Shown here: positions 1 through 4,525 of the stretch, piece after piece
How positions within the stretch are numbered: position 1 is the first letter of the stretch
Layout: every line of letters begins with the position of its first letter
Source of the DNA: Microcaldota archaeon
GTDB lineage: Archaea > Micrarchaeota > Micrarchaeia > Norongarragalinales > UBA8480
Assembly: GCA_030697615.1 (NCBI GenBank)
Contig: JAUYPK010000108.1
Span: forward strand, 1-6,258
Reading direction: 5' to 3'
Length of the DNA: 6,258 bases
Position numbers and translations under genes: made by a program
The notes under the pieces: model-generated
Databases searched by the model: none
What the model was told of the DNA's origin: nothing
What the model saw: the letters and a program-made list of their open reading frames with translations, nothing else

Positions 1-1051
1 CAAGGCCAAGATGCTTTGCGCGTGCAATTGCTTGGGCTAGTTCGTGTCCGCCGATTTCCTCCTCTTCGCTGAGCGCAAGCATAACGAACTTCGGCTTATG
101 CTCCTTGGGATTCTCTGCGTTACCATGCTTGCGGTGAAAAAGCAGAAAGTCTAGCTTTGCTTTGATTTCCCTTTTGCGTCCAGGAATTGCCAATATAAAA
201 GTTTTCTTCACGCCGTGAGCAACGCGTATTGCGCGTGCCCATTCAGAAATAAGCATCTTCGCGTCGCGGGGAAAAACGTGTATAACGTGCCTCGAATGCA
301 TCCACTCTTCCTGGTCAAGTATTGGCTTTGCGCCTGGAAAATATAAACGAAAATGTGTGCCAAACTTGAATCCCGTTTTCAACACAAACCCACGCAAGCG
401 CAAATCCTCGTAAACTTCAAACAACGATTCAAAATCATTGCGCCGCTTTTTTGCTTCGCGCATTAATTTGGTTGGCGATATGTCAAGTTTCAACCCGCCG
501 TGCTTTGCAAGAAATAAACATTCATAAGCGTCGAGTTTGAGTAGGCGGCCGTGTTTCTTTGCTTTGTACGTGCCGTATTGTCCAAGCCAATAATTTTCGT
601 AAAGCGACTTACCCTCTTCGTCGTCATCAATTACGGCCATTAAGTCATCTGGAAAGTAAAGCGCTTTGCTTTTCACTTTGGGAGGGTCGAAGTCCTGCGA
701 AGGGTATTTTATAACTGGGCTCCTGCCATAATTTGTATCCTCAGCTTCTTCGATATCCCTTGCAATTATGCCACGGTCGCGCCAGTCACGGTAACAGAAA
801 TAGCGCGCTAGAAATTTTTCCTGGTCTTTATAGTGGTTTGCTAATTCGTTGAAAGTAATTGGCACATTTTCTTCTGTGCACTGGCCGTTTCGCACATCTA
901 GCAAATACAGCGCTTCTTCTGGCATTAATTGTAGCTTTGACTTATTTTCGCCGTATTGCGAGCCAAAAAATCCTTTGAGAAGGGCGCCTACACTGGAAGC
1001 ATCGGTTACAATTAATTTTCCATCTTCTATTCGTTCAAATAGTACTCCCAC
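1..1051 (-). CDS. endA: tRNA-splicing endonuclease EndA, three-unit (epsilon2-like) form, 3' end cut by window edge
   Basis: EndA cuts intron-containing pre-tRNAs (and other bulge-helix-bulge RNAs) at both splice sites. 350 residues are visible and the frame runs off the left edge. The catalytic unit is clear: FEVYEDLRLRGFVLKTG at about 211-227, GTHFRLY ending in Tyr237, His252 in MHSRH, and Lys283 in AHGVKK. These match the Tyr/His/Lys triad of the family (Tyr115/His125/Lys156 in M. jannaschii). Before it lies an extra N-terminal-domain copy (about 1-100, with EEALYLL at 45-51 and FCYRDWRDRG at 85-94). It is followed by only a short linker and then the full catalytic unit (about 129-290). 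After it a second C-terminal-like domain starts (DFLLFHRK at 301-308, HKPKFVMLALSEEE at 318-331). The order alphaN-alpha-betaC matches the ARMAN-type epsilon2 enzyme rather than the 180-residue homotetramer or the two-repeat alpha2 form. GTG is the only possible start after an in-frame TGA 33 bases upstream. Identity is firm; the subtype is inferred from domain order. Confidence 0.93.
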   Translation of the reverse strand, partial: MGVLFERIEDGKLIVTDASSVGALLKGFFGSQYGENKSKLQLMPEEALYLLDVRNGQCTEENVPITFNELANHYKDQEKFLARYFCYRDWRDRGIIARDIEEAEDTNYGRSPVIKYPSQDFDPPKVKSKALYFPDDLMAVIDDDEEGKSLYENYWLGQYGTYKAKKHGRLLKLDAYECLFLAKHGGLKLDISPTKLMREAKKRRNDFESLFEVYEDLRLRGFVLKTGFKFGTHFRLYFPGAKPILDQEEWMHSRHVIHVFPRDAKMLISEWARAIRVAHGVKKTFILAIPGRKREIKAKLDFLLFHRKHGNAENPKEHKPKFVMLALSEEEEIGGHELAQAIARAKHLGL

Positions 1052-1065
1052 GTTTTTGTTTAATT

Positions 1066-1070
1066 CCTCC
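1066..1070 (-). promoter_or_regulatory. Shine-Dalgarno site of endA
   Basis: The minus strand reads GGAGG here, a perfect anti-Shine-Dalgarno match. It lies 14 bases before the GTG start of endA. This spacing is long, but no other ATG, GTG or TTG lies between the site and the upstream in-frame stop, so it supports the GTG start. Confidence 0.55.
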
Positions 1071-1107
1071 GCAGCACAGCGTCAAAAGCCGCACAAGCGT
1101 TTAAGTG

Positions 1108-1117
1108 TTATATATAA
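1108..1117. promoter_or_regulatory. Symmetric TATA element shared by endA and the galT-like gene
   Basis: TTATATATAA is a perfect 10-base palindrome in the 102-base gap between two divergent genes. Archaeal TATA boxes lie about 25-30 bases before transcription start. From this element, starts would fall near 1085 on the minus strand (a leader of about 34 bases that contains the endA Shine-Dalgarno site) and near 1139 on the plus strand (a leader of about 15 bases before the galT-like ATG). Sequence and spacing are seen directly; use in both directions is inferred. Another AT-rich stretch, TTTTAAA at 1135-1141, is too close to the plus-strand ATG for a typical TATA box. Confidence 0.45.
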
Positions 1118-1153
1118 ATTTGACAGTTCAGTTCTTTTAAACGTATTTAAAAC

Positions 1154-2086
1154 ATGACTCTTGAATTTCGACTGGAACCTACAAAGAAAATCAGCGTAAT
1201 CATCGCTTCAGCTAGAGCTAAGCGGCCAAACGTACACAGAGGAAAAAAAGAAAAGAAACTATGCCCTTTTGACGCTGGTAATGAAGCACTTACCCCGCAG
1301 TCAACTCTTGAAGTTGCAACTTACAGCTACAAACCACCCAACAAAGTGGATTGGCAAGTGCGGGCAATGGAGAACAAATTCCCGTTTCTTTCTCCAAAGG
1401 TAAATTTTGAAAAAAATAAAGGCGTAACCGGCGCTTTTGGAGTGCACGAAGTGATTGTTGAAACGCCGAGCCACAGTGAACAATTTGAAAACTTTTCCAA
1501 AGAACAGCTGCAGCTTGTTTTTCAAGCGTATGTAAGCCGCTTTGGGGCAATTACAAAAACAAAAGGGGTTGAATACACTTATTTGTTCAAGAACCACGGC
1601 AAACTCGGCGGAGCTAGTATTGACCACGAGCATAGCCAAGTGGTTGGACTTCCGTTTATTCCAGAAATCCCGCTGACGGAATTCACATCACATAACGAAA
1701 AAATATGTGCGTACTGTGCATTAGCAATATCAACTAAAAACATTGTTTTTCAAAACGCTGAATTTGCAGTTGTCCACCCCTCTTTTTCTAGGTTTGGGCT
1801 CGAGTGCTGGATAATTCCAAAAAAACACGTTGCGAGTTTCGTGAATTTCGACAAAAGAACAGCTGCGTTATTCATGGAAGCGTTGCAAGAGACAATTCGG
1901 CGAATAAAACACACAACGCAGGATTACAACGTTGCCTTCCACGCTTCTTGCAAAAATAAGAAGATCCACTTCCACGTAGAGGTTTACCCCCGAACAGCGA
2001 CTTACGCTGGGCTTGAGCTAGGCGCTGGGATAATTGTAAACACTATCGACGAAAAAGCTGCGCTTAAAATCTTACGGAACGAATAA
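1154..2086 (+). CDS. galT: Galactose-1-phosphate uridylyltransferase-like protein (GalT family, HIT superfamily)
   Basis: GalT moves UMP from UDP-glucose to galactose-1-phosphate through a uridylyl-histidine intermediate (Leloir pathway, cytosolic). The 310 residues show both GalT half-domains. The first has CPFDAGNE at 37-44, ENKFPFL at 73-79, GVHEVIVETPSHS at 96-108 and FKNHGKLGGASIDHEHSQ ending at 162. His160 is the expected nucleophile. The second has CAYC at 185-188, HFHVEVYPR at 272-280 and the family-like tail AGLELGAGIIVN at 285-296. The usual CPFC is here CPFD, so one ligand of the structural metal site is replaced by Asp40; the likely other ligands Cys37, His107 and His158 are kept. 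No Shine-Dalgarno site precedes the ATG. No other galactose gene is visible, so a related HIT-family reaction (for example a nucleotide phosphorylase or an adenylyl-sugar transferase) remains possible. Family is confident; exact substrate is not. Confidence 0.82.
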   Translation: MTLEFRLEPTKKISVIIASARAKRPNVHRGKKEKKLCPFDAGNEALTPQSTLEVATYSYKPPNKVDWQVRAMENKFPFLSPKVNFEKNKGVTGAFGVHEVIVETPSHSEQFENFSKEQLQLVFQAYVSRFGAITKTKGVEYTYLFKNHGKLGGASIDHEHSQVVGLPFIPEIPLTEFTSHNEKICAYCALAISTKNIVFQNAEFAVVHPSFSRFGLECWIIPKKHVASFVNFDKRTAALFMEALQETIRRIKHTTQDYNVAFHASCKNKKIHFHVEVYPRTATYAGLELGAGIIVNTIDEKAALKILRNE

Positions 2087-2098
2087 ACCGTAAGATTT
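2067..2098. repeat. 11-base perfect inverted repeat spanning the galT-like stop codon
   Basis: AAATCTTACGG (2067-2077) and CCGTAAGATTT (2088-2098) are exact reverse complements around a 10-base loop that contains the TAA stop of the galT-like gene. In RNA this would be a stable hairpin at the 3' end of that message. In DNA its right arm abuts and partly overlaps the TATA-like sequence of the next gene, so it could also be an operator. No U-run follows directly, so it is not a classical terminator. Confidence 0.6.
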
Positions 2099-2103
2099 AA
2101 TAA
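2095..2103 (+). promoter_or_regulatory. TATA-like box for the 202-residue gene
   Basis: ATTTAATAA is centred 29 bases before the ATG at 2128. No Shine-Dalgarno match lies between the two. The spacing suits a leaderless or nearly leaderless transcript, which would let this gene be transcribed separately from the galT-like gene that ends 41 bases upstream. Confidence 0.4.
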
Positions 2104-2127
2104 CCATTATGATAGTTATATATTATC

Positions 2128-2736
2128 ATGGGTTTATTGGATTTTTTGAAGCGAGAAGAAAAAGCTAGCAGACTTATCTTTGGCAAGCGGGAACTCCAGA
2201 TCATTCGGAAACAGCTCATGGGCGAATCACTCAAGCAAAGCGAGCGCAACCGATTATCTAAATTTATTCGACCAAAGCTACGATTTATGGCAGACTGCGG
2301 CAAATACAGCGAAGAGTTTGAACTCAAGCGCAAAGCCACGCTTAAAACACTGATTAAAGACACAAAAAAAGCGATATTGAAAGATAAACTTGGGAGAAAA
2401 GCAATTGCAATTTTATTGTACGCTCCTAAAATTGAACAAAGCTCGGGTGCCACATCCATTCACCTATGTGCCATGTTCAAAGAAATAAAAACAAGAGAAG
2501 CAGAAAAATTTAGAATGCGCATAACGAAGCGCGTTCCTGAAATAGTCAGTGTACAAGTATTCAACACGCTGCCGATTTGGATAAGGCTAGAAATAGCTCG
2601 AAATTACAAGATAGTATACGAAAGTAAAGAATTCGATGAAGATTTTTGGATTTACACCATAAAAGAAGCAAGCGAAAGCCGAGCAATGAAAATATACTTA
2701 GAAAAGAAAAAGGAGTTGTTAAAAACAACGAATTAA
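2128..2736 (+). CDS. Nucleotidyltransferase-fold protein, probably catalytically inactive
   Basis: This 202-residue protein is lysine/arginine-rich and soluble, with no signal peptide or membrane segment. Its shape resembles archaeal stand-alone nucleotidyltransferase (MNT/Pol-beta fold) proteins. It has a basic helical lead (FGKRELQIIRKQLMGESLKQ at 18-37, then ERNRLSKFIRPKLR at 39-52). A hydrophobic strand follows at 92-98 (AIAILLY), then a second strand where the active site would sit. Near the end come LPIWIRLEIA at 148-157 and KIVYES at 161-166, as in the usual end of these domains. The expected Gly-Ser after the first strand is Ala99-Pro100, and the expected Asp-x-Asp is Ser110-Ile-His112. 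No clear third Asp is seen in the strand at 141-145. If the fold assignment is right, nucleotidyl transfer is unlikely and a binding or regulatory role is more plausible. The assignment rests on recognised patterns only. The stop overlaps the S6e stop on the other strand. Confidence 0.6.
   Translation: MGLLDFLKREEKASRLIFGKRELQIIRKQLMGESLKQSERNRLSKFIRPKLRFMADCGKYSEEFELKRKATLKTLIKDTKKAILKDKLGRKAIAILLYAPKIEQSSGATSIHLCAMFKEIKTREAEKFRMRITKRVPEIVSVQVFNTLPIWIRLEIARNYKIVYESKEFDEDFWIYTIKEASESRAMKIYLEKKKELLKTTN
2702..2729 (-). terminator. Possible U-tract terminator of the S6e gene
   Basis: Just past the S6e stop the minus strand has T-runs at 2725-2721, 2711-2707 and 2705-2702. A 6-base inverted repeat (2715-2720 with 2724-2729) encloses a 3-base loop. 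Archaeal RNA polymerase terminates at T-rich tracts, so S6e transcripts probably end here, inside the coding region of the opposing gene. Polymerase stopping is inferred from sequence only. Confidence 0.4.
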
Positions 2737-3149
2737 GCCTTAGCCGCTTCTGGTTTTACTTTGGCTTCTTTTGGCTTTGGTACAAACCCCAAGTCTGCTA
2801 GTGGTTTTTCGCCGTATTTTTCAATTTTAGTGTTAAGCTGTGCAGTGCGGTCAGAAATCGCGTTTCCAGTTACTCGCTTTTTGAGCTTTGTGCCGCGCTT
2901 TAAATGGCGGACACCAGGACCTTTTGAAATTACTATGTTTAAACGCCTAGTTGAAGGGACGTCAAAACGCATTGGAGCACCGTCCGAATCAGAGCCGCCG
3001 GTAATTTTTAATTCATAGCCAGGCAAGCCTACTAGTGAGCCTTCAATTATATCGGTTATTTTCTTTCCCATTAACTGGGGTTTCTTTGCTGGTTCAAGCT
3101 CTCGCTGGAAAGTATTCCCTGATTTAGAGTCGTTAATAACTACCTTCAT
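2733..3149 (-). CDS. rps6e: 30S ribosomal protein S6e
   Basis: S6e is a small-subunit ribosomal protein shared by archaea and eukaryotes and absent from bacteria. The 138 residues begin MKVVINDSKSGNTFQREL, the typical S6e opening. Further family motifs are GKKITDIIEGSLVGLPGYEL at about 28-47, ITGGSDSDGAPMR at about 49-61, and RRLNIVISKGPGVR followed by GTKLKKRVTGNAIS in the middle. The C-terminal tail is rich in Lys, Ala, Pro and Glu (KPKEAKVKPEAAKA), slightly longer than the compact archaeal forms. ATG at 3149 is chosen because homologues start at MKVVI and because AGGTG lies 7 bases upstream. The frame stays open for 27 hydrophobic codons further upstream, but those have no S6e counterpart. 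The gene is on the same strand as infB, a frequent archaeal neighbour. Confidence 0.97.
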   Translation of the reverse strand: MKVVINDSKSGNTFQRELEPAKKPQLMGKKITDIIEGSLVGLPGYELKITGGSDSDGAPMRFDVPSTRRLNIVISKGPGVRHLKRGTKLKKRVTGNAISDRTAQLNTKIEKYGEKPLADLGFVPKPKEAKVKPEAAKA

Positions 3150-3156
3150 TTGTAAA

Positions 3157-3161
3157 CACCT
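3157..3161 (-). promoter_or_regulatory. Shine-Dalgarno site of S6e
   Basis: AGGTG on the minus strand matches the 16S 3' end (CACCT) and stands 7 bases before the ATG at 3149. It decides between this start and the upstream-extended reading frame. Confidence 0.6.
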
Positions 3162-3171
3162 AAAAAATAGA

Positions 3172-3186
3172 TTAAAAGTATATACA
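3172..3186 (-). promoter_or_regulatory. TATA-like region for S6e
   Basis: The minus strand reads TGTATATACTTTTAA here, 23-37 bases before the S6e ATG. A start of transcription about 25 bases further on would leave a short leader. The AGGTG site lies only about 11 bases past the box, so the upstream part (TATATAC, 3178-3184) is the better candidate. Confidence 0.35.
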
Positions 3187-3247
3187 AGAGGCAAAGAAAT
3201 GAATATTAAGGTTTGCACATACCCCCTCAACCAAGCGGCTAAAAAAG

Positions 3248-3258
3248 CTTAAAAATAC
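3248..3258 (+). promoter_or_regulatory. TATA-like box for the Cys-rich exported protein
   Basis: CTTAAAAATAC is centred about 40 bases before the ATG at 3293. A transcription start near 3279 would give a leader of about 14 bases. This is the best AT-rich candidate in the 143-base divergent gap with S6e. Confidence 0.35.
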
Positions 3259-3259
3259 A

Positions 3260-3269
3260 CTACGCGTAG
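3260..3269. repeat. 10-base perfect palindrome between TATA box and start of the exported-protein gene
   Basis: CTACGCGTAG is its own reverse complement and sits directly after the TATA-like box, 24-33 bases before the ATG at 3293. The position would suit a repressor site, but there is one copy and no regulator gene nearby. Confidence 0.4.
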
Positions 3270-3276
3270 CTATTTT

Positions 3277-3280
3277 GAGG
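3277..3280 (+). promoter_or_regulatory. Weak Shine-Dalgarno site of the exported-protein gene
   Basis: GAGG lies 12 bases before the ATG at 3293. If this site is used, translation starts at that ATG and not at the in-frame TTG at 3275, which overlaps the site itself. Confidence 0.35.
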
Positions 3281-3292
3281 CGTTATATATTT

Positions 3293-3862
3293 ATGAATAA
3301 ATGGCTTTTGGGATTGGTTATTGGCGCACTATTTGTATTTACAGTGACTGAAATTAATAGCGGTGGGCTTACTGGGCTTGTTGTTGGCGCTAATGCTGGA
3401 ACATCGACGACAGGAGTAAGTTCGATGGTTAATAAATTAACAATAGACACCGGGGAAATAACTGGGTTAAGTGGCAATGGCGCAGCAATTATAAACGTAG
3501 CAACTGACTTACCTGCAAATGGAGACGAAACCCCAACACAATACTGCAAGAGGCAAGGATTTAACGAGTGCTTAACAGTAAACGCCTACACAAGCCAAGG
3601 GCTTGTAGAAACAGATTGCAATATCAACCTACTAAAAGGGACAAACGCTAACAATTTACGAGTCTGTAGCTTAGTAACAGCAAAAAGCTGCGTAAATACA
3701 CCAGCACTAACAGTAACATGTTCAGGCGCGCTAGTAGAGGAAAGTAGCGGAAGCGCAATAACCGCAAACGTAGTAAGAAGAGGCGGTGGCGCTTGCGGGG
3801 CTGGCTTTCGACTAATACGCACAAGAGATGGCGGCATGGTATGCTGCAGCGGATGCAGATAA
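3293..3862 (+). CDS. Small membrane-anchored or exported Cys-rich protein, function unknown
   Basis: The 189-residue product starts with a short positive end (MNKW) and one hydrophobic segment at about 5-18 (LLGLVIGALFVFTV). This is a signal peptide or N-terminal anchor; no other membrane segment is visible, so the rest should lie outside the cell. Residues 23-84 are Gly/Ser/Thr/Ala-rich with no cysteine, including the short repeat-like LTGLVVG and ITGLSGNG. From residue 85 on there are ten cysteines (85, 93, 109, 125, 133, 143, 168, 184, 185, 188), an even number that suggests disulfides, and a Gly-rich C-terminus ending CCSGCR. ATG at 3293 is preferred over an in-frame TTG at 3275 because it gives a normal signal-peptide start. 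No known family is recognised; small DPANN genomes often carry such lineage-specific surface proteins. It is divergent from S6e and breaks up the same-strand S6e-infB neighbourhood. Confidence 0.8.
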   Translation: MNKWLLGLVIGALFVFTVTEINSGGLTGLVVGANAGTSTTGVSSMVNKLTIDTGEITGLSGNGAAIINVATDLPANGDETPTQYCKRQGFNECLTVNAYTSQGLVETDCNINLLKGTNANNLRVCSLVTAKSCVNTPALTVTCSGALVEESSGSAITANVVRRGGGACGAGFRLIRTRDGGMVCCSGCR

Positions 3863-3866
3863 ACCC

Positions 3867-3929
3867 TTAAACAAACCGCATAAGTGTATTAAAAGCAGCA
3901 AACTGCAACCAACTTGCACCTTTGTTTAA
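3867..3929. repeat. 9-base inverted repeat in the convergent intergenic gap
   Basis: TTAAACAAA (3867-3875) and TTTGTTTAA (3921-3929) are exact reverse complements 45 bases apart. Between them is a small hairpin, TGCAA-CCAAC-TTGCA (3904-3918). The 90-base gap separates two converging stop codons, so 3'-end formation or a small RNA is possible, but pairing is AT-rich and no T-tract supports a terminator. I see no tRNA and no C/D-box motifs here. Confidence 0.35.
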
Positions 3930-3952
3930 AACTAAGGTTGTGTCCAGCGCCC

Positions 3953-4525
3953 CTAACTAGTGGAATGGAGCCCGTGGAGAAAAGTAAGTAACCGCGGATG
4001 GTTTATGGTGGGATTTTCCCTTGCACGCGTCAGGAATTCTTCTGCATGATTTCGATTTAAAAGCGCTTGATGCCAGTCTTTTAGGCTTTCTATCCAGTTA
4101 CCTACAAGCATAGGCGCAACTCTTCCGTGGCGTTGGAGGTTTTCCTCATTTCCAGCTGCATGAAGAACAACACCTCTAAGGCGGCTGGATTCTGTGTTTA
4201 CTTGCGCATGCATAGTTGCTTTGATGTGCTCTAATCTTTCGCTTAGCAACGTAAGTAATTCAACACTTCGGGGAACCCCAACTTTTTCAGTTAATTCAAC
4301 ATGAGCTATAAAATCTGCCGGCCTCGGACCATGGGCTAGCAGTGCTTTTAACAACTTTTTTTCAGCTGGGTTTATTTCAAGCTGCGAAAGAATTGGCCAA
4401 CATAGTTTAGAAGTTAAAACCGCCGGAACTTCTTCTTGTGATAGCCTACCACGGCTAAGCCCACGAATAACTTCCAAGTTAACCTGCCCTGCTTCGCCCC
4501 TAACTACCTTAAGTGTATAGCTCAA
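3953..4525 (-). CDS. Uncharacterised 190-residue protein coupled to infB
   Basis: I do not recognise this protein. It has no signal peptide or membrane segment and looks mostly helical after a possible short strand-forming start (MSYTLKVVRG). A leucine- and alanine-rich helical core runs about 53-103 (AEKKLLKALLAHG, VELLTLLSERLEH). A His-rich half follows (ten His after residue 100), with Trp144 and Trp151. The start is a TTG whose bases overlap the infB TGA stop by four (TTGA), so translation is probably coupled to infB termination. An in-frame TTG lower down (codon 17) has purine-rich sequence before it and cannot be excluded. Sitting right after infB suggests a translation-linked role, but that is inference from position only. 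Confidence 0.72.
   Translation of the reverse strand: MSYTLKVVRGEAGQVNLEVIRGLSRGRLSQEEVPAVLTSKLCWPILSQLEINPAEKKLLKALLAHGPRPADFIAHVELTEKVGVPRSVELLTLLSERLEHIKATMHAQVNTESSRLRGVVLHAAGNEENLQRHGRVAPMLVGNWIESLKDWHQALLNRNHAEEFLTRARENPTINHPRLLTFLHGLHSTS

Noticed and set aside
849..1157. A 102-residue plus-strand reading frame across the start of endA.
   Set aside because: It is antisense to the clear EndA coding sequence, has no recognisable motif and would place coding sequence over the divergent promoter.
2761..3018. An 85-residue plus-strand frame inside S6e.
   Set aside because: It is fully antisense to a conserved ribosomal protein gene and shows no start signals.
3150..3230. A 27-codon hydrophobic extension in frame upstream of S6e that looks like a signal peptide.
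   Set aside because: S6e homologues begin at MKVVI, a Shine-Dalgarno site sits 7 bases before that ATG, and the upstream stretch covers the promoter region.
3275..3292. TTG at 3275 as the start of the Cys-rich exported protein.
   Set aside because: It would add MRRYIF and overlap the only Shine-Dalgarno-like sequence. The ATG at 3293 gives a normal signal-peptide start, although the longer form cannot be fully excluded.
3863..3952. A possible tRNA or C/D-box small RNA in the convergent gap.
   Set aside because: No cloverleaf, no GTTC-type T-loop and no RUGAUGA/CUGA box pairs are present; only short AT-rich inverted repeats.
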